Assembly (NCBI RefSeq): GCF_029893585.1
Contig: NZ_JARXYX010000004.1
Coordinates: 248,001 to 312,000, forward strand
Reading direction: 5' to 3'
Origin: Streptomyces sp. LBL
GTDB lineage: Bacteria; Actinomycetota; Actinomycetes; Streptomycetales; Streptomycetaceae
DNA length: 64,000 bases
This document shows positions 27,099-36,745 of the stretch, piece after piece. The first letter of the stretch is position 1; each line of letters begins with the position of its first letter. Below the pieces are notes generated by a model. That model made no database searches. It saw only the letters and a program-made list of their open reading frames with translations, and was not told where the DNA came from. Position numbers and translations under genes: made by a program.

Positions 27099-28175
27099 AT
27101 GGCGAGCATCAAGGACGTCGCTGCCGAGGCGGGGGTCTCCGTCGCCACGGTCTCGCGTGTCCTGAACGACCATCCGTCGGTCAGCGCGGACGCACGCACG
27201 CGTGTGCTGGCCGCCGTCGAGACGCTGGGCTACCGCCCGAACGCCGTCGCCCGGTCGCTGCGCACCGACCAGACCCACACCCTCGGCCTGGTCATCAGCG
27301 ACGTACTCAACCCGTACTTCACCGAGTTGGCCCGCTCCGTCGAGGAGGAGGCCCGCGCGCTCGGCTACAGCGTCATCATCGGCAACGCCGACGAGCGGCC
27401 CGACCTCCAGGACCACCACGTACGGAACCTGCTGGACCGCCGGATCGACGGTCTGCTCGTCTCCCCCACCGACGGCGGCTCCCCGCTGATGCTGGACGCC
27501 GCGCGCGCGGGGACGCCGATGGTCTTCGTGGACCGGTGGATTCCGGGCCTGGACGTGCCGGTCGTGCGGTCCGACGGACGGGCCGCCGTACGGGACCTCG
27601 TCACGCACCTGCACGGGCTGGGTCATCGCAGGCTCGCCATCATCGCGGGGCCCGCAGCGACCACGACCGGGCGGGAGCGTGTGGAGGACTTCCGCGAGGC
27701 GCTCGGCGCGTACGGGCTCCAGCTCCCCGACGCCTACACGGGCCAGGGCGACTTCCAGGCCGCCAGCGGGCGGCGGGTCACCGAGGGCTTCCTCGATCTG
27801 CCCGAGCCGCCCGAGGTCGTCTTCGCGGCGGACAACCTGATGGCCCTCGGTGCGCTGGACGCGATCCGCGCGCGCGGGCTGCGCGTTCCGGACGACATCG
27901 CGCTGGCCGCGTTCGACGACATCCGCTGGTTCGTCCACACCGATCCGCCGATCACCGCGATCGCCCAGCCCACGGGCGAACTGGGCCGCGCCGCCGTGCG
28001 CGCGCTCGTCGACCGCATCGAGGGGCGGCCTCCCGAGTCCGTCACCCTCCCCGCCCGTCTCGTCGTACGCCGCTCGTGCGGCGAGTCCGCCGGCGAGTCC
28101 CGCGGCGAATCCCGCCGCGAACCCACCATCAAGTCCCCCGTCGAGTCCCCCGTGACGAACAGGAGCCAGTCGTGA
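27099..28175 (+). CDS. rbsR: LacI-family regulator of the ribose operon (RbsR-like)
   Basis: This 358-residue repressor has an N-terminal helix-turn-helix (IKDVAAEAGVSVATVSRVLN) with hinge YRPNAVARSL, then a periplasmic-binding-like sugar-sensing domain from residue 60 (TLGLVISDVLNPYFTELARS). The C-terminal tail of about 35 residues is a Ser/Glu/Arg-rich repeat (ESAGESRGESRREP) that looks disordered and is unusual. The ATG at 27099 follows AAGGAGGTGG. It is the first gene of the rbs operon and overlaps rbsA as GTGA, so it is produced together with the transporter. Two matching operators lie upstream. Confidence 0.9.
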   Translation: MASIKDVAAEAGVSVATVSRVLNDHPSVSADARTRVLAAVETLGYRPNAVARSLRTDQTHTLGLVISDVLNPYFTELARSVEEEARALGYSVIIGNADERPDLQDHHVRNLLDRRIDGLLVSPTDGGSPLMLDAARAGTPMVFVDRWIPGLDVPVVRSDGRAAVRDLVTHLHGLGHRRLAIIAGPAATTTGRERVEDFREALGAYGLQLPDAYTGQGDFQAASGRRVTEGFLDLPEPPEVVFAADNLMALGALDAIRARGLRVPDDIALAAFDDIRWFVHTDPPITAIAQPTGELGRAAVRALVDRIEGRPPESVTLPARLVVRRSCGESAGESRGESRREPTIKSPVESPVTNRSQS

Positions 28176-29800
28176 GCAGCCCGGACGAGTTGCTGCGCAT
28201 CGAAGGCATACGCAAGACCTTCCCGGGTGTGGTCGCGCTCGACGGCGTCGACTTCGACCTGCGCCGGGGCGAGGTGCACGTACTCCTCGGTGAGAACGGC
28301 GCGGGCAAGAGCACCCTCATCAAGATGCTCTCCGGCGCCTACACGCCCGACGGCGGGCGGATCCTGGCCGGCGGCGAGGAGGTACGCATCCATGGTGCGC
28401 AGGACTCCGAGCGCCTCGGGATCGCCACCATCTACCAGGAGTTCAACCTCGTTCCCGATCTGACGGTGGCCGAGAACATCTTCCTGGGGCGGCAGCCGCG
28501 CCGCCTGAGGATGATCGACAAGAAGAGGATGGAGGCCGACGCGGCCGTCCTCCTGGAGCGCGTCGGGGTGAACGTGTCGCCCCGCGCGCGGGTGCGTGAA
28601 CTCGGTATCGCGCGCCTTCAGATGGTCGAGATCGCCAAGGCGCTCAGCCTGAACGCGCGCGTGCTGATCATGGACGAGCCGACCGCCGTGCTCACCTCCG
28701 AGGAGGTCGAGAAGCTCTTCGCGATCGTGCGCACCCTGCGCGAGGACGGTGTCGGCATCGTCTTCATCACGCACCACCTGGAGGAGATCGCCGCGCTGGG
28801 CGACCGGGTGACGGTCATCCGGGACGGCAGAAGCGTCGGCCAGGTGCCCGCGACCACGCCCGAGGACGAACTCGTACGCCTCATGGTGGGCCGGTCGATC
28901 GAGCAGCAGTATCCGCGGGAACGGGCCGACAGGGGCACGGACCGGGGCTCTGACCCGGGCTCTGACCGGGGCTCTGACCCGGGCACCGCGTTGCTCTCCG
29001 TCGAGGGACTCACGCGCGACGGCGTCTTCCACGACGTCAGCTTCGAGGTGCACGCCGGTGAGGTCGTCGGTGTCGCGGGGCTGGTCGGGGCCGGGCGTAC
29101 GGAGGTCGTACGGGCCGTGTTCGGGGCGGACCGGTACGACCAGGGGGCCGTGAAGGTCGCCGGTTCCGCGCTGCGCCGGCACGACGTCAACGCGGCGATG
29201 GCGGCCGGCATAGGTCTGGTCCCCGAGGACCGCAAGGGCCAGGGGCTGGTGCTGGACGCGTCCGTCGAGGACAACCTCGGGCTGGTGACCCTGCGTGGCG
29301 CGACCCGCGCCGGGCTCGTCGACCTCAAGGGGCAGCACGAGGCCGCCGAGCGGATCGCCGGGCAGCTCGGAGTACGGATGGCCGGACTCGGCCAGCACGT
29401 ACGGACGTTGTCCGGCGGCAACCAGCAGAAGGTCGTCATCGGCAAGTGGCTGCTGGCCGACACCAAGGTCCTCATCCTCGACGAGCCGACGCGTGGCATC
29501 GACGTCGGCGCCAAGGTCGAGATCTACCAGCTGATCAACGAACTGACGGCCGCCGGTGCCGCCGTCCTGATGATCTCCAGCGACCTGCCCGAGGTGCTCG
29601 GCATGAGCGACCGGGTGCTGGTGATGGCCCAGGGCCGGATCGCGGGCGAACTCTCCGCCGACGAGGCCACCCAGGACGCGGTCATGGCCCTCGCGGTGAG
29701 CAACCCCAACCTCACTCCTGCTCCCCCTTCCCCTTCCACTTCCACTTCCCCTTCCACTCCCACCACCATTACTGAACCGGAGGCCGGCCGTGGCCGCTGA
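28172..29800 (+). CDS. rbsA: Ribose-type sugar ABC transporter, double ATPase subunit
   Basis: This 542-residue protein carries two ABC domains in tandem, as in RbsA/XylG. The first has Walker [10 protein letters not shown] (about 41-49) and [11 protein letters not shown]. The second has the degenerate Walker [10 protein letters not shown] usual for this family, the signature LSGGNQQKV and Walker [14 protein letters not shown]. The linker between the domains contains a 12-bp coding repeat giving [14 protein letters not shown], and the C-terminus is an odd Pro/Ser/Thr tail. The GTG start overlaps the regulator stop. The gene overlaps the next by 11 bases. Confidence 0.93.
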   Translation: MSSPDELLRIEGIRKTFPGVVALDGVDFDLRRGEVHVLLGENGAGKSTLIKMLSGAYTPDGGRILAGGEEVRIHGAQDSERLGIATIYQEFNLVPDLTVAENIFLGRQPRRLRMIDKKRMEADAAVLLERVGVNVSPRARVRELGIARLQMVEIAKALSLNARVLIMDEPTAVLTSEEVEKLFAIVRTLREDGVGIVFITHHLEEIAALGDRVTVIRDGRSVGQVPATTPEDELVRLMVGRSIEQQYPRERADRGTDRGSDPGSDRGSDPGTALLSVEGLTRDGVFHDVSFEVHAGEVVGVAGLVGAGRTEVVRAVFGADRYDQGAVKVAGSALRRHDVNAAMAAGIGLVPEDRKGQGLVLDASVEDNLGLVTLRGATRAGLVDLKGQHEAAERIAGQLGVRMAGLGQHVRTLSGGNQQKVVIGKWLLADTKVLILDEPTRGIDVGAKVEIYQLINELTAAGAAVLMISSDLPEVLGMSDRVLVMAQGRIAGELSADEATQDAVMALAVSNPNLTPAPPSPSTSTSPSTPTTITEPEAGRGR

Positions 29801-31736
29801 CACGCTCAAGAGCGGGGCGGGCGCCGGTGGCGCCGCGGCGGTCCGCCGTCTGCTCCTCGACAACGGCGCGCTCACCGCGCTGATCGTCCTCGTCGTCGCC
29901 ATGTCGGCGCTGTCCGGGGACTTCCTGACCACCGACAACCTGCTGAACGTCGGCGTCCAGGCGGCCGTGACCGCCATCCTCGCCTTCGGTGTCACGTTCG
30001 TGATCGTCTCGGCCGGCATCGACCTGTCGGTCGGCTCGGTGGCGGCCCTGTCGGCCACCGTGCTGGCCTGGAGCGCCACCTCCCACGGCGTACCGGTCGC
30101 GATAGCGGTCGTGCTGGCCGTCGCCACCGGCATCGCCGCCGGTCTGGTCAACGGCTTCCTCGTCGCGTACGGCAAACTGCCCCCGTTCATCGCGACGCTG
30201 GCCATGCTGTCGGTGGCCCGGGGTCTGTCGCTGGTGATCTCCGAGGGCTCCCCGATCGCCTTCCCGGACTCGGTCTCGCATCTGGGGGACACGCTCGGCG
30301 GCTGGCTGCCGGTGCCGGTGCTCGTGATGGTGGTGATGGGGCTCATCGCCGCCTTCGTGCTCGCCCGGACGTACATCGGCCGTTCGATGTACGCGATCGG
30401 CGGCAACGAGGAGGCGGCCCGCCTCTCCGGGCTGCGGGTGAAGAAGCAGAAGCTCGCGATCTACGCCTTCTCCGGCGTGTTCGCCGCCGCCGCGGGTGTC
30501 GTGCTCGCCGCCCGGTTGTCCTCGGCGCAGCCGCAGGCCGCCGACGGGTACGAGCTGGACGCGATCGCCGCGGTCGTCATCGGCGGTGCCTCCCTCGCGG
30601 GCGGTACCGGCAAGGCGTCCGGCACGCTGATCGGCGCGCTGATCCTGGCGGTGCTGCGCAACGGGCTGAACCTGCTCAACGTGTCGGCGTTCTGGCAGCA
30701 GGTCGTCATCGGTGTCGTCATCGCGCTGGCGGTGCTGCTGGACACCCTGCGCCGCAAGGCGGGGGCGACCACGGTGGCGTCCGGTACGGGCAGCAACAAG
30801 GGCAGGCAGACGGCGACGTACGGACTCGCGGCGGTGGTCACCGTGGCGATCGTCGGCGCGACCTCGTTCCTGCACAACGGCACCTCCTCGGCCTCGGCCC
30901 CGAAGATGGGCCTGTCGCTGTCCACCCTCAACAACCCGTTCTTCGTGCAGATCAGGGCGGGCGCCCAGGCCGAGGCGAAGAAGCTGGGCGTGGACCTGAC
31001 CGTGACCGACGCGCAGAACGACGCCTCCCAGCAGGCCAACCAGTTGCAGAACTTCACCAGCGCCGGCCTGGGCGCGATCATCGTCAACCCGGTGGACTCG
31101 GACGCGGCGGGCAACTCGGTCAAGGCCGCCGACAAGGCGAGGATCCCGGTGATCGCGGTCGACCGCGGCGTCAACCAGGCCACGGTGGACGCGCTGGTCG
31201 CCTCCGACAACGTGGCCGGCGGCGAGCTCGCGGCGAAGACCGTCGCCGGGAAGCTGGGCGGCCAGGGCAAGATCGTGATCCTCCAGGGCCAGGCAGGCAC
31301 CTCCGCCGCCCGGGAACGCGCCGAGGGCTTCGCCAAGGGGCTGAAGGCCTACCCGGGCATCCAGGTGGTGGCCCAGCAGCCGGCCGACTTCGACCGCACC
31401 AAGGGCCTCGACGTGATGTCGAACCTGCTCCAGGCGCACCCGGACGTCCAGGGCGTCATCGCCGCCAACGACGAGATGGCCCTCGGCGCGGTCAAGGCGC
31501 TGGGATCCAAGGCCGGTACGTCGGTCTCCGTCGTCGGCTTCGACGGCACGCCGGACGGCCTCACCGCGGTGAAGGCGGGCACGCTGTACGCGTCCGTCGC
31601 GCAGCAGCCGAGCCAGCTGGGCAGAATCGCCGTGGACAACGCGCTCAGGGCCGTTCAGGGCAAGAAGGTCGAGCAGACGGTGAAGGTGCCGGTGAAGGTG
31701 GTCACGAAGAAGAACGTGGCCGGCTTCAGCGGCTGA
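29790..31736 (+). CDS. Fused ribose-type ABC permease and substrate-binding protein
   Basis: This 648-residue chain joins two proteins that are usually separate. Residues 1-320 are an RbsC-like permease with about eight to ten helices ([37 protein letters not shown]). A basic linker and one extra membrane helix (about 335-352) follow. Residues 370-648 form a RbsB-like binding domain ([53 protein letters not shown]). No lipobox or signal peptide precedes the binding domain, so the extra helix must place it outside the membrane. The GTG start lies inside the 3' end of rbsA. No separate binding-protein gene is present. Confidence 0.93.
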   Translation: MAADTLKSGAGAGGAAAVRRLLLDNGALTALIVLVVAMSALSGDFLTTDNLLNVGVQAAVTAILAFGVTFVIVSAGIDLSVGSVAALSATVLAWSATSHGVPVAIAVVLAVATGIAAGLVNGFLVAYGKLPPFIATLAMLSVARGLSLVISEGSPIAFPDSVSHLGDTLGGWLPVPVLVMVVMGLIAAFVLARTYIGRSMYAIGGNEEAARLSGLRVKKQKLAIYAFSGVFAAAAGVVLAARLSSAQPQAADGYELDAIAAVVIGGASLAGGTGKASGTLIGALILAVLRNGLNLLNVSAFWQQVVIGVVIALAVLLDTLRRKAGATTVASGTGSNKGRQTATYGLAAVVTVAIVGATSFLHNGTSSASAPKMGLSLSTLNNPFFVQIRAGAQAEAKKLGVDLTVTDAQNDASQQANQLQNFTSAGLGAIIVNPVDSDAAGNSVKAADKARIPVIAVDRGVNQATVDALVASDNVAGGELAAKTVAGKLGGQGKIVILQGQAGTSAARERAEGFAKGLKAYPGIQVVAQQPADFDRTKGLDVMSNLLQAHPDVQGVIAANDEMALGAVKALGSKAGTSVSVVGFDGTPDGLTAVKAGTLYASVAQQPSQLGRIAVDNALRAVQGKKVEQTVKVPVKVVTKKNVAGFSG

Positions 31737-31747
31737 CATCGGCGAAC

Positions 31748-31793
31748 GGGCGGGCGGTTGCCTTCGGTCATCTCCGGGGACGACCGCCCGCCC
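31748..31793 (+). terminator. Hairpin between the permease fusion and rbsK
   Basis: An 11-bp perfect stem (GGGCGGGCGGT at 31748-31758, ACCGCCCGCCC at 31783-31793) lies in the only real gap of the rbs operon. It has no T tract, so it may act as a partial terminator or RNA stabiliser. Three CACGTACT copies follow at 31799, 31808 and 31817. Confidence 0.55.
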
Positions 31794-31838
31794 CGAGTCA
31801 CGTACTGCACGTACTACACGTACTAGGGGAGTGACTTC

Positions 31839-32741
31839 ATGTACGACTACGACCTCCTGGTCGTGGGGTCGGCCAACGCCGACCTGGTGATCGGTGTCGA
31901 GCGGCGGCCCGGGGCCGGTGAGACGGTGCTCGGCTCGGACCTGGCCGTGCATCCGGGCGGCAAGGGCGCCAACCAGGCCGTCGCGGCGGCCCGGCTCGGG
32001 GCGCGTACGGCCCTGCTGGCCCGGGTCGGCGACGACGCCCACGGCCGGCTGCTGCTCGACTCGCAGCGGGCGGCCGGCGTCGACCCGGTGGGCGTCCTGG
32101 TCGGCGGGGCGCCGACCGGGGTCGCGCTGATCACGGTGGATCCGTCCGGGGACAACAGCATCGTGGTCTCGCCGGGCGCGAACGGGCGGCTGACGCCGGA
32201 CGACGTGCGGGCGGCCGGAGGCCTCGTCCAGGCCTCCCGGGTGGTGTCGGCGCAGCTGGAGATCCCGCTGGAGACGGTCGTGGAGGTCGTACGGAATCTG
32301 CCGACGGGCAGCCGGTTCGTGCTGAACCCGTCGCCGCCGCGGCAGTTGCCGGCCGAGGTGCTGTCGGCCTGTGACCCGCTGATCGTCAACGAGCATGAGG
32401 CGAAGGTGATCCTCGGCGGGGCGAGTGCCGGCGACACCCCGGAGGACTGGGCCCGGCAGCTGCTGGCGAAGGGCCCGCGGACGGTGGTCGTCACGCTGGG
32501 CGCTCAGGGCTCACTGGTCGCGTCCGCGGAGGGAGTGGCCAGGGTGCCGTCCGTGAAAGTGGCCGCCGTGGACACGACCGGCGCGGGTGACGCGTTCACC
32601 GCGGCGCTTGCCTGGCGGCTGGGCCCGGGCTCGTCCTTGGCGGAGGCGGCGGCGTACGCGTCCCGGGTGGGGGCGGCGGCTGTGACCAAGCAGGGGGCGC
32701 AGGACTCCTTTCCGACCGCTCGGGAGGTCGAGGCCCTGTGA
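31839..32741 (+). CDS. rbsK: Ribokinase
   Basis: This 300-residue PfkB-family kinase phosphorylates ribose at O5 as it enters the pentose phosphate pathway. Family features are VVGSANADLVIGVERRPGAGE at the N-terminus, HPGGKGANQAVAAARLG and the catalytic DTTGAGDAFTAALAWRL near residue 245 with the base Asp. The ribosome binding site GGGGAG sits 8 bases before the ATG. Its 3' end overlaps rbsD by 4 bp. A hairpin and three CACGTACT repeats separate it from the transporter genes. Confidence 0.95.
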   Translation: MYDYDLLVVGSANADLVIGVERRPGAGETVLGSDLAVHPGGKGANQAVAAARLGARTALLARVGDDAHGRLLLDSQRAAGVDPVGVLVGGAPTGVALITVDPSGDNSIVVSPGANGRLTPDDVRAAGGLVQASRVVSAQLEIPLETVVEVVRNLPTGSRFVLNPSPPRQLPAEVLSACDPLIVNEHEAKVILGGASAGDTPEDWARQLLAKGPRTVVVTLGAQGSLVASAEGVARVPSVKVAAVDTTGAGDAFTAALAWRLGPGSSLAEAAAYASRVGAAAVTKQGAQDSFPTAREVEAL

Positions 32742-33127
32742 AGAAGGCCGGAATCCTGAACCGTCATCTGTCCGGAGCGCTGGCCGAACTGGGGCACGGG
32801 GACGGGGTGCTGGTGTGCGACGCCGGGATGCCGATACCGGACGGTCCGCGGGTCGTGGACCTGGCCTTCCGGGCCGGGGTGCCCTCCTTCGCGGAGGTCC
32901 TGGACGGTCTGCTGGCCGAGCTGGTGGTGGAGGGCGCGACGGCGGCGACGGAGGTCCGGGACGCCAATCCCCCGGCCTCGGCCCTGCTGGACGCACACTT
33001 CCCCGAGCTGGCCCTCGTCCCGCACGAGAAGCTCAAGGAGCTGTCGGGGGGTGCGCGGCTGATCGTCCGCACGGGGGAGGCACGGCCGTACGCGAATGTG
33101 CTGCTGAGGTGTGGGGTGTTCTTCTGA
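32738..33127 (+). CDS. rbsD: D-ribose pyranase
   Basis: This 129-residue enzyme interconverts the pyranose and furanose forms of ribose so that ribokinase gets its substrate. It matches RbsD along its whole length: KKAGILNRHLSGALAELGHG with the catalytic His, CDAGMPIPDGPRVVDLAF and a C-terminal RTGEARPYANVLLRCGVFF. The GTG start overlaps the rbsK stop as GTGA (32738-32741). It is the last gene of the operon and is followed by a terminator at 33218. Confidence 0.96.
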   Translation: MKKAGILNRHLSGALAELGHGDGVLVCDAGMPIPDGPRVVDLAFRAGVPSFAEVLDGLLAELVVEGATAATEVRDANPPASALLDAHFPELALVPHEKLKELSGGARLIVRTGEARPYANVLLRCGVFF

Positions 33128-33461
33128 GCGTGGGCATCCCGCGTCGGAGCCGCGTGCGACAACCGCCCGGATCGCGGGCCGGTCCGGGCGAGGCGAACCC
33201 CGGCCGTGGAAAAACTTCGAGGGGGTCCGATCCGTCGACCGGGCCCCCTCGGTTTCCCTCCCCATCAGAACCCCGCGATCCCCCCGGATCCCCCTCCGAG
33301 ACGTCCTGATGCCCAGTACGACCCGGGAAGCGGGGAAAGGGTTGTACGGCATCCTCAGATTTTTTTCTCCGCTGCCCGGCGCGGTAGCGCCGTCGAGCAG
33401 TACTTCGACGCGAACGGCACCAGCGGCATGGCCGGCCAGCCCGGTGTCCACGAAGAGTTCT
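33128..33461. other. Convergent spacer between rbsD and the IclR regulator
   Basis: The region holds the rbs operon terminator (33218-33255). A run of seven T residues occurs at about 33359. The sequence at 33390-33470 has weak coding-like codon use on both strands but no recognisable domain. I see no gene here. Confidence 0.4.
33218..33255 (+). terminator. Terminator of the ribose operon
   Basis: CGAGGGGG (33218-33225) pairs with CCCCCTCG (33244-33251) and is followed by GTTTCC. It lies about 90 bases after the rbsD stop. Confidence 0.75.
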
Positions 33462-34280
33462 TCAGGTGCGGGCGCGACGGGTGCGCTGGGGTGGGTGCGT
33501 GAGGCGCTTCTCCAACTGCTGGGCCGCCTGCCGGAGCGCGTCGAGCCGGCCTTCGGGCCCGTCGGGGAATCGGTCCTCCGCGCCGCCCAGGCTGAGGCTG
33601 CCGTAGGGCTCACGGCCCAGGAACACCGGCACGGCGACCGTGGCGATCCCCGTGTCGTACTCCCCGACCGTCCATGCGTACCCCTGCGAGCGCACCCGTA
33701 GGAACTCCCGTTCCAGCTGGTCGGGGTCGGTGATCGTACGCTCTGTGAAGCGGGCCATGGGCCGGTCCCGGAAGAGCCGGTGGCGCTGCTCGTCGGGGAG
33801 GAACGCGTAGTACGACTTGCTGGTGGCACCGGCGTGCGCGGGATAGAGCTCACCGACGAGCGGGTAGTAGCGCAGCGGCCCCGATGCGCCTTCGGCCGCC
33901 GCCACACAGCGCATGTGGAAACTGTCGGGGAGGCAGAACAACACAGTGTCACCGGTGGCACCGCGCAGCTCTTCCAGCACGGGTCCGGCCAGCAGCTCGA
34001 GCGATCCGGAGCGCTCCCACAGCCGCCCGAGCCGCAGCACGGCAGGCCCGATGCGATAGCGGCGGGTCGCCGGGTCCGACACCAGGAACCCGCGTCCGGC
34101 CAGCGTGGACAGGAGCCGCTGAGCCACGGAGGTGTCCCAGCCGAACTCCGTGGCGACCTCGGTCACACCCCAGTCGGGTCTGGTCCGCTCGAAGGCCAGC
34201 AGGACGAGCAGGGCCCGGTCGACGGTTTGCAGGGCGCCGGCAGGGGTCCGCCGGTCCAGTGCGATTTCAGCCATCGGCAT
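33462..34280 (-). CDS. IclR-family transcriptional regulator
   Basis: This encodes 272 residues. The N-terminal winged helix (about 15-80) contains GVTEVATEFGWDTSVAQRLL and STLAGRGFLVSDPATRRYRI. The C-terminal ligand-binding domain shows GPLRYYPLVGELYPAHAGATSKSYYAFL and a final ATVAVPVFLGREPYGSLSLGG segment typical of IclR proteins. The start could be ATG 34280 or ATG 34274. It is divergent from the DUF1177 operon, so it probably controls that operon; the 130-bp spacer contains the dyad GTTGCGGACAAC. Confidence 0.9.
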   Translation of the reverse strand: MPMAEIALDRRTPAGALQTVDRALLVLLAFERTRPDWGVTEVATEFGWDTSVAQRLLSTLAGRGFLVSDPATRRYRIGPAVLRLGRLWERSGSLELLAGPVLEELRGATGDTVLFCLPDSFHMRCVAAAEGASGPLRYYPLVGELYPAHAGATSKSYYAFLPDEQRHRLFRDRPMARFTERTITDPDQLEREFLRVRSQGYAWTVGEYDTGIATVAVPVFLGREPYGSLSLGGAEDRFPDGPEGRLDALRQAAQQLEKRLTHPPQRTRRART

Positions 34281-34412
34281 CTCACCATTCAGACCTGGAT
34301 TGCATATAACGGGAAACAGTTGCGGACAACGCTATCCGATCCCGAATCTGCTGTCGCAGCAACCGGCAGCAGAGCGCCGTACGGGTGCGGACGGAAGCGA
34401 GAGAGACCGCCC

Positions 34413-35369
34413 ATGTTGAAGTACGTATTGGACATCGTGGATCTGCTGGACGATCCGGACGCCGACGGCAAACGCGTCGTGGACTACCTCGACTCCCTGG
34501 CAGGCCCCGACGGCTCCGGCGCCCGGGTCACCAACGTCGTCGGCGAGTACGGCTCCACCGACTTCGTGCTCGTGCGCATCCCGGGCCGCACCGGCCGTTC
34601 CGCGGGCGGCGCGGCCCGCACCCTCGGCGTGATCGGGCGGCTCGGCGGGATCGGCGCGCGACCCGAGGTGACCGGCCTGGTCTCCGACGCGGACGGCGCC
34701 GCCGCCGCACTCGCCGCCGCCGCCAAGCTCCTCGACATGCGCCGCCGCGGCGACGCACTGCCCGGCGACGTGATCATCGGGACCCACATCTGCCCGAACG
34801 CGCCCACCGAGCCGCATGACCCGGTGCCGTTCATGGGCTCGCCCGTCGACATCGCCACGATGAACCGGCACGAGGTGACCGGCGAGATGGAGGCCGTGCT
34901 CTCCGTCGACACCACCAAGGGCAACCGCATCATCAACCACAAGGGCCTGGCCCTGTCCCCCACCGTCAAGGAGGGGTGGGTGCTGCGGGTCAGCGAGCAG
35001 CTCGGTGAACTGCTCGCCGTCGTCACCGGTGCGCCGTTGGTCACGTATCCCGTGACCACGCAGGACATCACCCCGTACGGTAACGGCGTCCACCACATCA
35101 ATTCGATCCTGCAGCCCGCCACCGCGACCAACGCCCCGGTCGTCGGGCTGGCGATCACCTCGGCCGCGGCAGTGCCCGGCTGTCAGACGGGCGCGAGCCA
35201 CGAGAGCGACATCGCGTCCGCCGCCCGCTACGCCGTCGAGGTCGCCAAGGCCTACGGCGGCGGCCAACTGGACTTCCACGACGCGGTGGAGTTCGAGAAC
35301 CTCGTCAACCGCTATGGCCCGCTGTCGCACCTGCAGACGGCCGGCCGTGAGTCCCGGGAGTCCTCATGA
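34413..35369 (+). CDS. DUF1177 family protein
   Basis: This encodes 318 residues matching DUF1177, a family of unknown biochemical role found in catabolic clusters. Conserved-looking blocks are DIVDLLDDPDADGKRVVDYL, GDVIIGTHICPNAPTEPHDP, DTTKGNRIINHKGLALSPTV, ITPYGNGVHHINSILQP and PGCQTGASHESDIASAARYA. The many His, Asp and Cys residues suggest a metal-dependent enzyme, but I cannot name a reaction. The start at 34413 begins the family's conserved N-terminus. The stop overlaps the permease start as ATGA (35366-35369). It is the first gene of a tight three-gene operon. Confidence 0.85.
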   Translation: MLKYVLDIVDLLDDPDADGKRVVDYLDSLAGPDGSGARVTNVVGEYGSTDFVLVRIPGRTGRSAGGAARTLGVIGRLGGIGARPEVTGLVSDADGAAAALAAAAKLLDMRRRGDALPGDVIIGTHICPNAPTEPHDPVPFMGSPVDIATMNRHEVTGEMEAVLSVDTTKGNRIINHKGLALSPTVKEGWVLRVSEQLGELLAVVTGAPLVTYPVTTQDITPYGNGVHHINSILQPATATNAPVVGLAITSAAAVPGCQTGASHESDIASAARYAVEVAKAYGGGQLDFHDAVEFENLVNRYGPLSHLQTAGRESRESS

Positions 35370-36745
35370 CCTCCACCACCTCTCGTACCGAGAGCCCGAA
35401 GCAGTTCGGCAGCGACGACTACTCGCTGTCCCGTGTCCCGCGCAGCCGGCGGCTCGGCTTCTGGACGATGCTGCTCCAGTGGCTCGCCCAGTCCGGCTCG
35501 ATCTCGCAGTTCACGCTCGGCGCGACCATCGGCATCGGCATGACCGTCCAGAACGCGTTCCTCGCCTTCACGTTCGGCGCCGTGATCCTCGAGATCGTGA
35601 TCTTCGCGGTCGGCCTGGCCGGCATGCGCGAGGGCCTCGCCACGCCACTGCTCACCCGCTGGGCCGGTTTCGGGCGCAACGGTTCCGCGCTCGTCAGCTT
35701 CGTCATCGCCATCAGCCTCGTCGGCTGGTTCGGCGTACAGAACACGATCTTCGGCACCAGCGTGTCCGCGCTGGCCGGCGGCCCGTCCTGGATGTGGTGC
35801 GTGATCGCGGGCGTGGCCGTCACCGTGCTGGTGATCTTCGGTTTCCGCTTCATGGCGCTGTTCGCGAAGATCGTCACCCCGCTGTTCTTCGCCCTGGTCG
35901 CCTGGTCCGTCACCGACGCGCTGATGGACCACTCGATCGGCGACCTGATCAGCTCGCCGCCCCCCGGCCAGACCATCCCCCTGGCGGTCGCCGCGACCGC
36001 GATAGCGGGCGGCTACATGACCGGCGCGATCGTCTCGCCGGAGATGACCCGCTACAACCGCAAGGGTTCGCACGTCTTTCTGCAGAGCGCCTCGTCGATG
36101 ATCCTCTCCGAGTACATCGTCGGCCTCACCGGTGTACTGCTCGGCCACATGGTCAAGAGCAGCCAGGTCACGCACATCGTGCTCAGCACCTCGGGTCTGG
36201 TCGGCGTACTGATCGTGCTGATGTCCACCGCGAAGATCAACGACTGGAATCTGTACGGCTCCTCGCTGGGCGTCGTCAACTTCTTCCAGGTCGTCTTCGG
36301 CAAGCGGCTGCACCGCGGCGTCGTCACCATCGTGCTGGGTATCGCGGGGACGGTGCTCTCCGCGGTCGGCATCATGACCCACTTCACGGAGTTCCTGTCC
36401 GTCCTCGGCGTCGCCATCCCGCCCATCGGAGGCATCGTCGTCGCCGAGTACTGGGTCGTACGACAGATGCGCAAGCCGCTCGACGAGACCCGCGAGGCCG
36501 AGACGCTGCCCGCCGCCTCGCCCACCTGGGTTCCGATGTCGCTGGTGATCTGGGCCGCGGCGTTCTGCGTCGGCAAGTTCGTCACCGTCGGCATACCGGC
36601 ACTGAACTCGCTGGCCACCGCCTTCGTACTGTATTCCGTGCTCGGCCTGCTCGGTCTGGTGAAGCCCTACGGCACCTCGGCCCTGGACGACCAGGGCAGC
36701 AGTGCGCCCGCCGTCCCCGAGACGGCCACGGTGGGAGCGGCATGA
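35366..36745 (+). CDS. NCS1-family nucleobase/hydantoin-type permease
   Basis: This 459-residue membrane transporter has about twelve helices. The N-terminal RVPRSRRLGFWTMLLQWLAQ and SISQFTLGATIGIGM, the GWFGVQNTIFGTSV segment and MTGAIVSPEMTRYNRKGSHV are typical of the CodB-like branch of the NCS1 (cytosine/purine/hydantoin) symporters. It probably imports the substrate handled by the DUF1177 protein and the M20 peptidase. Its start and stop both overlap neighbours by 4 bp. The exact nucleobase or hydantoin-like substrate is not known. Confidence 0.88.
   Translation: MTSTTSRTESPKQFGSDDYSLSRVPRSRRLGFWTMLLQWLAQSGSISQFTLGATIGIGMTVQNAFLAFTFGAVILEIVIFAVGLAGMREGLATPLLTRWAGFGRNGSALVSFVIAISLVGWFGVQNTIFGTSVSALAGGPSWMWCVIAGVAVTVLVIFGFRFMALFAKIVTPLFFALVAWSVTDALMDHSIGDLISSPPPGQTIPLAVAATAIAGGYMTGAIVSPEMTRYNRKGSHVFLQSASSMILSEYIVGLTGVLLGHMVKSSQVTHIVLSTSGLVGVLIVLMSTAKINDWNLYGSSLGVVNFFQVVFGKRLHRGVVTIVLGIAGTVLSAVGIMTHFTEFLSVLGVAIPPIGGIVVAEYWVVRQMRKPLDETREAETLPAASPTWVPMSLVIWAAAFCVGKFVTVGIPALNSLATAFVLYSVLGLLGLVKPYGTSALDDQGSSAPAVPETATVGAA

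Noticed and set aside
29769..32396. Minus-strand frame of 875 codons across the ribose genes
   Set aside because: The plus strand encodes recognisable permease, binding protein and kinase; the minus translation has no domain.
35314..36741. Extended upstream frame of the M20 peptidase gene overlapping the permease
   Set aside because: The added part is an Arg-rich shadow of the permease gene. The ATG at 36742 starts the conserved peptidase and overlaps the permease stop by 4 bp.
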